A stretch of DNA of 64,000 nucleotides from Euphorbia lathyris (lineage: Eukaryota; Streptophyta; Magnoliopsida; Malpighiales; Euphorbiaceae), in NCBI RefSeq assembly GCF_963576675.1, contig NC_088912.1, positions 10,625,001 through 10,689,000 on the forward strand, written 5' to 3'. Position numbers and translations under genes: made by a program. Shown in pieces: positions 33,468-44,511 of this stretch. The notes under the pieces are model-generated. The model was not told the DNA's origin. It saw only the letters and a program-made list of their open reading frames with translations, and did no database searches. Numbering within the stretch: the stretch's first letter is position 1; each line of letters begins with the position of its first letter.

Positions 33468-33704
33468 AAAGTGTAAAAATATCCCTGACGTTTATTGCTA
33501 TGAGTAATTTTACTCCTAACGTCTAAAATTGTGCAATTCTAATATGACAAGTTAGGTCAATTTGAGAAATAATTCATCAATTTATCTTTTTCGATCATGA
33601 ATCTTGTCATCTACAGTTTACATTTGCGTCATTTTATCACTAATTGGTAATAAGTCACAAACATTGATTAAACGAGAAAAAAATATACTGCATTTTATAC
33701 GAGA
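33468..33704. repeat. 'Family D' MITE fragment, copy 3
   Basis: Text ('ttttactcctaacgtctaaaattgtgcaa' in pieces, 'cttgtcatctacagtttaca') follows the copy at 8483 until 'tatacgaga', then stops where a TG starts what I take as the end of the Tat-B LTR. The missing half should lie beyond the right edge of the window, on the far side of Tat-B. Confidence 0.5.
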
Positions 33705-35287
33705 TGATACATTTCAGAAAATTAGTTGAAAAATATTAAGTTGAAAATAAATATTTAATTAATATTTTAAATTTCAACCTTAATCAAAATTTTCAATTTA
33801 TCAATTGAAACATAAAAAAATTAATTAATTAAAATAAGGAATATTAAGATTTTTTTCTTTAATTAATTATACTTAATTGAAAAATTAAAATTTCTTATGA
33901 ATTAGCATTATTTACGATTTTGTGTATAGATTTACGTAATTAAAAAAATTAAGGAATTAAAAAGTTAGTTTTGGATATAAAAATAAATGAAAAAGTTAGT
34001 GTTAGCGATATTTTGCGAATATGCTAATTTCAACCTTGTCACATGTGGTTAGGATGCGGGCGTGCCAGAGAAGATTATTTCTCAATTAAAAATGGTTAAG
34101 TTATGGAATTTGCGCGCCAAAACTTGAAATCTAATCGAAGCGATTGGCGAGGGACGCAAGGATTGAAAAAGTCCCTCTTGGGTCTCTCGCGCCGTTATAG
34201 AAACTTTGCGAGATGAATTATTTTTATTTAAGCTAATGTGGATAAATTAAAGACGGAAAAATAAAGGAAATTAAAGTGCGAAATTGACACGAGATTTGAA
34301 AAAATTGGTATTTATTGATATGAATAAGTGTTTGAATACATATGTGCAAAGTAAGCATTAAAATGAAATGAATTACAATTGAGAAATCTCTATATTAAAC
34401 ATATAGGTAATCAATTGCATTAGAATAAACAAATCAATACAAAAAATTGAAATGCAATAAAATAAATTGAAATTCAACAAAAAACTCGGAGCCACAATAG
34501 CTATCTCGGATTGACGTTGAATTTTGGTGTTGGTGCGAGCTTCTCGGAGAGCTGTAGCCGGTCGGGCCCGTACGGTATGTGATCTTTGGCAATGTCGAAA
34601 CGTGTGGTAGGCAAATGGGGCTGATTTAATCTTTAACTTTGAGAGGCTCGTTTGGATGCTTAGAAACACGGAATCGGATGAGCAAATAGTCTAAATTGAA
34701 CTTCGGAATGTCAGGAACAAACTTTTATAAGGGGTCTAAGGCTAAAATGAACTTTAAAAGGGGGAAATTGAGAGTTGAAAACAACCGGACGAATCTGGAA
34801 AATTCTGGAAACGGAGTATCTAAAAGAATTTGCGCTGGAAAGATCGGCTTGTAAATAGAGTTTCTGAATACGGAATTAGGAAAATAAATATACTAGATCG
34901 AACTTCAGGACGTCAGGAACAACTTTGTTGAAGGGATTGGAAGCAAAAAATGACTTTAAATGGACGGAATTAGGCTTTGAAAATAAATGGACGAATCTGA
35001 AAAATTAATTTGGAAACAGAGTTCTAGCTAAGAATTGAACAAATTAAGAGATTGGGAATGCTAAAGTGAATTGAAAAGACTTGGAAAGAGGCTATTGGAA
35101 CTGAATTAAGGCTAAAGGGGAGCTAAAGAAGGAATTGAAGCTAAGAAAAATGAAGAACGAAAGGAAGAACTTGAAGAACTTGAAGAACTAAGAACAAAAG
35201 AAACTAGAGACTAAGCATTGGAGCTTTGGAGCTTTGAGAGGGGGTTTTATGTGTTGGATGAGTGATTTTTTATGAAGGGGAGGGGGT

Positions 35288-35297
35288 CTATTTATAG
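35288..35297 (-). promoter_or_regulatory. TATA box of Tat-B LTR
   Basis: CTATAAATAG on the minus strand about 790 bp inside the LTR start, a normal place for the U3/R promoter of a long LTR. The duplicated GC-rich modules lie directly upstream, as enhancer-like repeats often do. Confidence 0.55.
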
Positions 35298-35669
35298 TTT
35301 TTTGGAGTGGCGTTTTCGTAATTATTTAGTGGTATTTTGGTAATTATTGGTCAACTAACCCTTATTTTTCTCTCTAACCTTGCCCAGTACCTTGCCACAT
35401 CATCAACTTCCTCAATTTCCTCCAACTACCACTAACCTCCACTAACTTCCATGCCACATCATCCCACTACCTTGTGGTTAGAGAAAATCTTAAGGCTTGG
35501 GCCTAGATGTGGGGATGGGGCTAAGCTTGTAGGCTAGCCCGTGGCTGTGTCCGGATGCGTTATGAGAAATCGGTGATCGACAACGGGCTCCGGGTGAGAA
35601 CTGACCTCTAGTTCGCCGAGAGAAAGAACACGCCCCGCATAAGTCTGGCTACGCCCTGCGTAGTGCAGC

Positions 35670-35961
35670 TTCTGAACCTGATGCGTCTTGTTGATGCGTT
35701 TTACGCGTGGCGTAAAGTAAGGTACGCCCCGCGTAGTGGAGCCTTTGAAGTGGAATGTCTTCGGATGGCTGGTATACGCTCCGCGTATAGGAAGGCACGC
35801 CCCGCGTGTTTGTGCTTCTGATCCTGGAGCGCCTTGTTGATGCGTTTTACGCGTGGCGTATAGGAAGGCATGCCCCGCGTAGTGGAGTCTCTGAAGCGGA
35901 ACGTCTTCGGATGGCTGGTATACGCTTCGCGTATAGGAAGGCACGCCCCGCGTGTTTTTAC
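35670..35961. repeat. 146-bp tandem duplication of a GCGT-palindrome module in U3
   Basis: Two head-to-tail units (35670-35815 and 35816-35961) share 'cttgttgatgcgttttacgc', 'gtggcgta', 'ccccgcgtagtggag', 'cttcggatggctggtatacg' and 'aaggcacgccccgcgtg'. Each contains several words TACGCnCCGCGTA or CACGCCCCGCGTG, which are near-palindromes. Confidence 0.8.
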
Positions 35962-36085
35962 GAATGTATTTTCATTTTTATTTTATCATTTATTATTTTC
36001 TAGACAAAATATAAACTATATCCTAAAATCGAAACCTAAGTATTGTATATACATAAAATAAAATTTATTTTATTTTGGGCCAACA

Positions 36086-36102
36086 ATTGCCCCTCTCTTT
36101 TG
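36086..36102 (-). other. Tat-B polypurine tract
   Basis: Minus strand reads AAAAGAGAGGGGCAAT directly before the LTR start TGTTGG. It closely resembles the tract of Tat-A (AGAAAAGTAGGGGCAAC before TGTAGA), which supports both LTR boundaries. Confidence 0.75.
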
Positions 36103-36347
36103 TGCATAAATAAAATAGCAAAAATAAAATTTATGCATAAAAGAAGTTTTATTAAATATCTTTTTTCTTTTTTATTATCAAGATAATAGAGAAAGAATCC
36201 TGCAGGATTTTTAGAATTTGAATTCCTAGGAACTCTCTATCTCAATCAATCTACAACTCTTCTTCCTCTTTTGTTATTTTTGTTTCTGCCATTTCTTTTC
36301 CCAAAGCTCAACAAGCATTCAGAATCAAGCTCTCAATCTTTTCAAAC

Positions 36348-38022
36348 ATGGGTATGCAAACGACTTTCCTTCTTTATTTTCTTTCTTTGTTGATTTTTCT
36401 TTTGCTTTTACCGTATGTAAAGTTATGTTTGGTTGAAAAACTGATAGATTGAATAGGAATTCAATGTAAGAGTTTTAGAACTACCATATGTGGGTGGAAT
36501 TTTATTGCTGAAATTTTGTATCTGTCTGTCACAGCTAGCTGTTCATATTCTGACACCATTCGTGCTGATTCTCGCCTGGGCATAACTCTTAGCTTGCAGG
36601 AGGTAATTTTCAATGAATTTTGCAATTTCCTGATCATGTATTTGAAGGTAGCATCCATAGGCTTTAATTGATCGTGTTTATACTTCAATTTCAGGATAGC
36701 GTCTTTACTATTAGCCCTGTTGCTGCGAATAACTCCCCTTTGCCCCCTTATCCCATGAGTAGTCCTACCGAATTGGCCCTTCATAGGAAAACTTATCAAT
36801 TCCCTGCAAGTAAGAAAGGGCTGATATTCCCTCGCTGTTACATTGGATGGAATGACCTTGTAGATTGCTTAGAGCCGAGATATGCGAGTGTTTGGGACCA
36901 AGTTGGCATTAGGGATTTTGTTCGTTTGACCCGTCATGAAATTACTCCTTGTGTGAATGTGCTTGAGGGGGTGCTAAATTATTGGTCGCCGGTATGTAAC
37001 TCGTTGATCCTTCCGTTGGGTCCCATGTCTATCACTTTACGTGATGTAGTTGCTTTGACGGGGTTGCCTATTATTGGAGAGGAAGTCCCAAGTTATGTCG
37101 AGACCAATGCGTTCCCTGAAGTGAAGGCTATCTTATCCAAAAAGGCCGGGACGTATGTCCAAATGATCCGAAGGAAATTGGACAAGAGAGAGTTGGATGA
37201 TGAGGATCATGTGCATTTTGTGTGGATGATGCTTAGCAATTATATCTTCGAGCCGTTAGGCCTCAGACCTACTGCAAAAATATTGATCATCGCTAAGGCT
37301 CTGGCTTCGGGCCGCCGTTTAGCTCTTGGCACCATGTTGTTGGCCTCAACATTTCACCGCCTAGCTCTTACTGTTGAGGATAGACCATTCATAAAACCTA
37401 GAGGTGGTTTGTGGCTGTTGCAGCTGTGGCTTTTTTTATCTATTTCCCTCATTTGGCCACCGTATCGTCAATGGAGACTTCGGGGCATCTTGGCGTGGAC
37501 CTTTGCTACAGCTCTTCGAGTTTGGCTGTTAGTGTGGTTGTGAGATTTCTTCGTACTTTAGTGCCATCTACTCATAACAAGCTGTTTCTTTTTTGGGAAA
37601 AAGATAACTCGTGTCTACCATCATGGGCTCTCTCTTACTTGTCTGCTGCCCCCCATGAAGGTGCTGAATGGTGGATGACGGTATGTGCGACATGTCGGTT
37701 ACACCATGGGGTGAACCGAACCAGAATCTCTCAATCATCAAACCCTGGTTTGACCTTATATGCACCTTGTCTTTGGGCACGTCAGTTAGGCTTTTTCCAA
37801 TCTATCCCAGGGCAACTCCCATTTCCCACCTCTTCTCAGCGGTGTGGGGCTAGTGATGAAGATATAGCCGCTGCGGTTCTGGATGCAGGATATGATCAGG
37901 GACCACTTCTTCTTGGATCGGATCAGCCTTCGTTTGATGCTTGGTGGGAGACCATCTTTCAGCATTGCATCCCACCTGTTGGTAAGTTATATATTTTTTA
38001 TTTTATATTATTACTTTTTTGT

Positions 38023-38071
<49 letters not shown>

Positions 38072-39247
38072 TTCAAGCGGTAGCTCAGGGAAGGACAACA
38101 ATCCGACTTTCCTAGCCCCGAATGTGCTTGACATTAACGACAAGGGAAAAGGAAAGGCAGTCCTGATGGATGAGGGAGAGTGGGTGGCTACTGCTGCAGG
38201 GCCTTCCGTGAGACAAAGGGAAGAAGAGGACTCCGACGAAGGCCTATACTTCGGTTTTGAGGATGAAACACTGGATCAACTGGGGGAACGTTGGAACTTG
38301 ACGTCTTCGCTTGGCACCTTGTCCCTTGGTGAGGACTCGACTGAGGTGGCTATGACTCCATTGCAACTTCCGGCACGAAACCATCTTCCTTCCGCATCTT
38401 CCCTGAACCGACTGGTTCTTGCACCATTGTCTCAGGTTTGTATGATCTTGCTAATCTGTTATTTATGAACCGGGCTTGAGATAAATTGTTTAGATTGATT
38501 GATTGAGTTGCTGAAATATGGCAGGAATCAGCTCTTGTGCGTCCTTTGTTGGTCCCCGTCGGTCTTAAAGCTGATAATCCTTTTGCCGGATTGGATTTTT
38601 CATTTTTGAAAGGACCATCTACTGCCGCAGCTGATTCATCCTTGCCTAGTGATGACTCGTTGAGTGACGCTCGTGCCAATCTTAGTAAGCTTGTCGCTTC
38701 TCCTCTTGACTCCTGGACTCCCACCCGTATTGAAAGGGCAATGACTGATTTTGATCTCATGATGGGTGCGTGTGCTCATCCTTTCAAGACTGAGCCGTTG
38801 AAATCCGCCAAGAACCATGTGTTGTTTTGCTATCAGTCCTACGTTACTGAGAAAAATGTGGCAGCGGGTCTTGCAGCTCGGGTTAGATCAAACATGGCGG
38901 AGCTTGAGTCCTATAGCAAGAAATTTAATGCTTTGGTTGACGCTGAAGAAGCGGATAGGCAACGGTTAGCCAAAATTGCAGCTGTGGAGGAGCGTCTTTT
39001 GGTATTAGAGAAGGAGGTGGCTGAAGCTCGAGCATCTAAAGAGGAAATGGTTAGAGCCAGTTCCGGGTTTAGAGCTTGTTTCCCGCGGATGGAGGAAGAG
39101 CTGGACCATGAGAAAGATCGATTGGCCAATCATTATGACGAGATGTTGGAATGGCACCGACAGAGCGAGCAACACAAAGAGGTTGCCTCCAAACTTTGTG
39201 AATCTTGGGTGAAATACCCAAAGCCTGATTTTTGTTTGTTTCCGTGA
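36348..39247 (+). pseudogene. Plant mobile domain (PMD) gene, antisense gene of Tat-B, one frameshift
   Basis: Five coding exons with GT/AG borders: 36348-36351 (ATGG), 36535-36602, 36695-37981, 38071-38435, 38525-39247 (TGA). They join in phase except for a one-base loss at the T7 run 37431-37437. Allowing one extra base gives 816 codons including the stop. The PMD (aminotransferase-like, PF10536 type) is seen as IRDFVRLTRHEITPCVN, LGPMSITLRDVVALTGLP and WLLQLW. The C-terminal exon is acidic/Ser-rich, then a coiled coil (about 38880-39190) rich in E/A/R. The third intron holds a (TA)n run (38028-38068). Function of PMD proteins is unclear; some act in silencing or meristem upkeep. It lies antisense to Tat-B pol, matching the antisense extra ORF known from Tat-lineage elements. 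Confidence 0.8.
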
Positions 39248-39724
39248 GGTACGTTCACGGGTTGCCTATTGTAGACACCGAGTCGGAGGACCTGTGACGA
39301 AAACCTGAAAACAAGACGGTTGAAGCGATTGATTCCGAAAGTTTCGAAAAAAAAAATAAATAAGTTACGGTGGGTCACTGCTGTTGATCGAATGGCTCGC
39401 GAATGCTTAACGACATGGTGCGAGTGCTTAGCGGCAGCCGGCGCGCATTCAACGACAGTCAGACGCCCACTCGACGACGCAAAGCGCGCGCTCGACGTCC
39501 GTTGGACGCGCGCATCCAACCCCGGATAGCACGCGCTCGATGTCTGAGCAATGCACGAGCTTGGCGGCGCGAGGCGCGTGCTCGTCGGTCACGGGACGTG
39601 TGTGCCCGGCAGTGCGGAACACACGTTCGACGGTCACGATGCGTGAACGCCCGACGGCGCGAAACGCAAGCTCGACGGCCGCGGGGCGTGCACGTCCGAT
39701 GGTGCGAGACACGCCCCGGCGGCC

Positions 39725-39959
39725 GTTGGGCGGGCGCCCAACCGCGTCGGGCGGACGCCCAACGACAGTTGGGCGCGCGCGCCCAACCTCGCGTTGGGCG
39801 ACCGCCCGACAATCGTTGGGCGATCGTCCAACAATCGTTGGGCGGCCGCCCAACAATGTTGGGCGGTAGCCCAACGCAAGGTTGGGCGGCTGCCCAACAT
39901 GCCTTGGGCGGCCACCCAACCCCCTTGGGCGACGCCCAATTCTCTTCGGGCGTAGCCCA
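39725..39959. repeat. Array of 11 palindromes (TTGGGCGnnCGCCCAA) in U3
   Basis: Units of about 18 bp spaced about 22 bp apart, e.g. GTTGGGCGGGCGCCCAAC (39725), GTTGGGCGGCCGCCCAAC (39837), GTTGGGCGGTAGCCCAAC (39858), CTTGGGCGACGCCCAAT (39924). It ends 21 bp before the TATA box. The 3' LTR copy has one unit fewer. The GC-rich region upstream (39430-39720) has looser palindromes of similar size. Confidence 0.9.
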
Positions 39960-39966
39960 TTCCGTC

Positions 39967-40001
39967 GGGGATCCGTTTGCCTATAAAAGGCACGGATCCC
40001 C
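39967..40001 (+). promoter_or_regulatory. Tat-A LTR TATA box inside an inverted repeat
   Basis: CTATAAAAGG (39981-39990) lies between GGGGATCCGT (39967-39976) and its exact inverse ACGGATCCCC (39992-40001). The same arrangement is present in the 3' LTR (55979 onward). It should be the core promoter of the element. Confidence 0.8.
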
Positions 40002-40667
40002 ATGCATTAGAGGGAGGAGGAGGGAATTTTGGGAGCTTTCTCACTCTAAACATTTTTAGAGAGAGAAAGTCAATTTTTTGGAGAAAATATTTTTTTTCCC
40101 AAAAAAAATCCTAATTTTCCAAAGTTAAATTTTTACTAAAAAACACAAAAAAAACGGAAAATCACGACTCGTGGAATCAATCGGCTTCGACTGTCAGATA
40201 CCGAACTTGAGGTATTATCCGAGGACTAGACTCGTTTTATTTTATTTAATTTATTCATTTTCCTTTATTTATTTTTATGTTATAATTTATTTATTTTGTC
40301 ATTTATTTATTTATCACGTTTTATTTAATTTTTCGTATTTATTTAATTCCCGTCTCGTGTTGAATAAAATTCGGTTTTGCTTTAAAATAAAAAACCTCGT
40401 TTTGATATCCCAATACGAACCGTGATCCGATAAAAAGGTAGTTTGGGTGTTAAAAACGTTGTAATTATAAGTTTTAATTTAAAAGAATCTCCGAATAATG
40501 TTTTAAAATAAAAACGTCGTTTTAGGAACTTCCGTTATTGACTATGATCCATTTTTGGTAGTTCGGAAATCCAAAACGATTGAATTAGACTTAATTTAAA
40601 GTTTGTGAATAAATCTAGAAACAATTGGAGTGCTGCTGTAATTTTCCGTTTCTGTCACTAATTGCTG

Positions 40668-40694
40668 TTTACCGACGGATTTTCCGTCGGTAAA
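40668..40694. other. Perfect 12-bp hairpin in the LTR transcribed region
   Basis: TTTACCGACGGA, a 3-base TTT loop, TCCGTCGGTAAA. About 690 bp downstream of the TATA box; identical in the other LTR. Confidence 0.75.
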
Positions 40695-42413
40695 TCTGCC
40701 AGAATGTAAAAAATGCTGTTTTAGTCACTCTTTCTCAACTTTTAAGTTTTTGATCCTTGGTGTACATATATATAGTTATGTAATATATATTTTTAAGCTA
40801 TTTTTGAATACTTTGTACATATATTTACTTAATGTCTTCATATGTCTTTTCTTTCATCAATTTGGTTTTATAAACTATATTTTATATATTTTCTATTTAA
40901 TTCATTTAAACCATATTGGGTATTATTTTAGAAGATTATTCATTTGGGCATTTTGGGTAATTAATTAGAAGGTGTTTTGAGGATGATTAGGAGTCATTTT
41001 GATATTAATGTATATTTGGGAGGGTCATTTCTTATATACTTATTATGATAGTTATTTTAGGGGGTATAATGTTTATTTTTAATTAATTTAACTTAATAAA
41101 ATATATGTGTATATATAGATTTTTCTCCTCATTTCATTTAAGCTAAATATTAATTTCTTATTTATAATTTATTTCCTTTTTTGGCTTTTGATTAGAATGA
41201 CAAGTTATTATACTTATTAAATACTTTCATCACTATTTTCATTCATCAAAGTTCATTATTTTCTCTATATTGTTTTAATTACTTATTTTGTCACATATGT
41301 ATATGTATATATATATCTTTCTCCTTTTCTTCTCAAAATTCTTATATGTATATATATATTATTTGGGGAAAATGTTTTGATTGATTGAGTTTGAGATTCA
41401 ATTTATTATTTATTGTAATTATGACAAGTGGAAAATCCATTAAGGAAAAGGGGAAAATGAATCACAAAAAGAGTTTTCAATTTAATTATTTAAACTAATG
41501 AATTTTTAGGGGTTCCTAATGTAAATAAATAGAGTTTTCTTGACATTTCAAATCGTTTCTCAAAACAACACGTTTTAAAACCTTAGTCCGTTCCAACGAC
41601 GGATTAAGCGAACATTGTAATTAAAATCGTTTTCTTTGTGAATAATAGAGTTTTGAATCATTTTCTTAAAGGATTTGTACAAAATAAAATTGACTTGTAT
41701 GTTTAACCACGTTTTCTCATTAAAGGTTTTTACCTTAATATTTTCAAACACTTGAGTCGTTCCAACGGCGATTCAGGCGGACTTCATCAAACGGGGTTTT
41801 GAAACGTACCTAAATCGTTCCAACGGCGATTAAGGTACGAACCAAGAAAATAAACTCGTTTTGGGGAAATGAGTTAGTATAGAATTGACACGCAACACGA
41901 CATGTAAATCCCGTGGTAAATAAACCACTTCTTTCTTCCTCCCCTCTCTTTGTATGTATATCAAATTAATGTAAGTGGGTGATTCTTTACTAAAGTGGCT
42001 TTTCAATAATATATGCTCAAAACGGTTTCCAAAAAGAGAAAGAAAAGGTTTCAAATGAATTTTAAACTTAAAGAAGTATACGATTAGTCCGTTATCGCCT
42101 AACATGCTGAGTAGGAGGCCGGTGGTTCATAACCGGGCGATGTCGGGGTGCCTAGTAGCCTTTCTCCGGAAAGGAGCTAGCCTTCTCGGCTCGTACCTAA
42201 GTTTCCCGAACCCACACCGGTCTCCCGCAAGGGATCGGTGTTCATTTTCCCATTCGTGGGTGGCGACTCTTCCATATCTCCGAGCTCCGGTCCTGCCGAG
42301 CAGCTTGATTCCACGATTGGTTGCTTTCGGCGCCAATCACCGCTTACGTCGCCATGAGGTGTCCACCCCCCGGTCCGCCCGGGAGATTAGGCCGCGGCAC
42401 CTCGTCTAACAAG

Positions 42414-42430
42414 TGGCGACTCTGCTGGGG
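42414..42430 (+). other. PBS-like motif, inside the repeated terminus
   Basis: TGGCGACTCTGCTGGGG follows TAACA AG, the standard layout of an LTR end and tRNA primer-binding site in Tat/Ogre-type elements (Arg-tRNA type by my recollection). Here the motif and 98 further bases are also present after the 3' LTR body (58428 onward). Confidence 0.6.
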
Positions 42431-42511
42431 AAGCGAGAAATTTAATTCCGGAAGGCGTGTATTAAGCCCTTAACGGGGACGGATCGTATTATTTCTTTTC
42501 GCATGCATTCA

Positions 42512-44511
42512 TGTGCATTATTGCAAACCTTTTGGGTAATTTCCGCGAAACCTCTAGCGAGAGTCCATTCGTCGCTCGAAAGAGGCTAGTGTAAGTTCCC
42601 CCTTACAGTAAGGCGCCAAAGGGTCCCCATCCATTCGTTAGGGGCGAATTTGTGCAGTCCTATGAGGTCCCGCGCTCAGCCGTGTCAGCATATAGTAGCC
42701 TTAGAAGTTGCCATAGGATTACCCGTTACTATTTTTGGTGTGATAAATGAATCAGTTCGTGTTTTCAAATCGCCATGATACGTGTCTAAATCCTAAAGTA
42801 TGTAAAGAAAATGAAACGATGCGTTAATATATACTTGTGAATCGACGTACTAATTACCCTAAAACATCGAAACGATTTGAACGAAAGACGACTTAGCCAT
42901 CTCGTATGAATGAACATGTGCGGCCCGCCTTGTCCCTTTCTGTGTCCCGACGAAGGCACACGTTCAGGAAATGCGTTATGACGTAAGCACGTATTAGTAT
43001 GAATCGGTTTGGTGTTAAGGATAGTTACATTTCGATACAAAAGACTATATTAACAGTAGCCGTTATTCACATTCTTTAAATAAATTGGGATAAAACGAGA
43101 TCATAACGAAACGAAAACGAAGAACATTTCTGTTTTGAACGACCCTGTCGTAACGTGAAAAGTTTCGCACAAGTAGCCCGTCCCTTCCGAATAAAAGACG
43201 AGCTTTTACGTTATGCCCCGTGTCGTTCTTAAGAGAAATGGACGTGTCCGCAGAAGTGACTAAGAAAAGAAAAGCAAAAAATGAACTAAACGACCAAAAT
43301 CATTCCGAGTCTACGATATATGTTAATCTCAAGAGTAGTTAAAGAAAATAAACCAATGCCGTTGAATACGTGCCTCGAACGAGTGTATACCTTGTTTAAA
43401 ACTTTGAAGCCGAATTAAGCCAAACCATATAATTGCGCCATATGGACGAGACTGCGGGTTTTGACTAACGACTCGATCATTTCGACCGTTACCAAAACTG
43501 CAAGAAATATGGCCCGATATACGTGTTTGCTTAATTCACGCCTAAAGGAAAGAGAACGGTGATATCCTCGCCTCGAATAAACATGCGATTCAACAAAACG
43601 TTGATTTTCTATAACCACACTAAGGTGATATATCCCGTGAATTGGGAAGAACAACGAACTGTTGCTAGCCGAAAGGTTACCGTGCGCTCAAAATAAGACT
43701 CGCAGTCTTTTCACGTAGCTAAAATGAGCAAATGGATCCTCGACGCTAAGGACAAACGCGTTACGCGATGAGTCCGTTCCCTAAAATAAATCCAAAAGTG
43801 ATTTCATCACTAAATAAACGCGTGGTTACGTCTCTCGATAGATCCAAAAGATCCCGTTGTGATCCAAAAATCGAGACACGAATCCACGTGAATAAAAGGG
43901 AATGAGTCATGGACGATAACGAACAATTGGACTAGAAGAATAACTCGTACCACGTCTAAAAACTGAGATGCGCTCAAAGGGAGTCAAAACCCAAACTAAT
44001 GCATCTCGCGAAAGGACAAAAGACGAGTTATTCCGAAGGGACAGTCAAACTTGGTCGATTTCTTAGTCGCTGAACGCTGATGCGTCAAAAACGAACTGTG
44101 TTGTATGGTGAATGATTTATTTTTCCGTAATAATCGATGGCATCACGCGTCCCCTGGACCGCAATGTGAGCCCCAAACCAAAATCCTAGGAAAGAGACCT
44201 GGACCAACGAGTGTGTGGAGGAATAAGGGTGGAAGAGAGATGTTGTGATGCGTGTAATTAGACTAACGTTTGTTCTTCTTATCTTATATATCCGTAAATA
44301 AATAAACGCACACACCACGAACCATGCATATAAAATCATGCATACATACTAATGGACGACCGTCCGCGCAGACTTCATCATTAAGCGGTTGTGGTTTCAC
44401 GAGAGTAATCGACTAGCCAGACAGTCTGATCAGCTACGGGTTGACAATTCCGAATCAGCAGTTGTGACGTCCGAATCATCGTTGTCCGAATCAGCTCAGT
44501 ATTCGGTCAGT
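42512..44511 (+). other. Tat-A 5' leader, no gene seen
   Basis: About 2 kb between the 5' repeat and the first gag ATG (44512). CpG-rich compared with the LTR body, many CGAACG/CGTTACG words, no long frame and no convincing intron. Long leaders are common in this lineage. Confidence 0.6.

Larger units (their letters stand above)
33705..36085 (-). repeat. Tat-B 3' LTR
   Basis: On the minus strand it starts TGTTGGCCCAAAAT at 36085 just after a polypurine tract and includes a TATA box CTATAAATAG at 35297-35288. Upstream of that TATA (in U3) is a duplicated GCGT-palindrome module. The remainder to about 33705 would be R and U5. The far end is inferred, not matched to a partner LTR. Short open frames here look accidental. 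Confidence 0.6.
39270..42511 (+). repeat. Tat-A 5' LTR (3242 bp)
   Basis: U3 is GC-rich with palindromes (39430-39960), the TATA box is at 39981, then comes an AT-rich body (40070-42090) and a GC-rich end (42105-42440). It is 25 bp longer than the 3' LTR: one extra 22-bp palindrome unit plus 3 bp near 39350. Includes the PBS-like motif TGGCGACTCTGCTGGGG at 42414, 98 bp before its end. Arg-rich open frames on both strands at 39403-40059 are by-products of the GC palindromes. Confidence 0.92.

Noticed and set aside
38019..38070. Open frame starting with a long Tyr/Ile repeat at the fourth PMD exon.
   Set aside because: It is the (TA)n microsatellite in the intron read in frame; the exon starts after the AG at 38070.
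39403..40059. Long Arg-rich open frames on both strands over the GC-rich part of the Tat-A LTRs (also 55414-56073).
   Set aside because: They are produced by the CpG-rich palindromes, which lack stops in several frames on both strands; compositions are Arg/Gly/Pro/Ala-rich in all frames and the frames are not maintained by substitutions between the LTRs.
42105..42430. GC-rich end of the Tat-A LTR considered as a tRNA- or rRNA-derived sequence.
   Set aside because: Local hairpins exist, but I could not fit a cloverleaf or any rRNA helix; the only tRNA-like signal is the PBS-type motif, which is complementary to a tRNA end.
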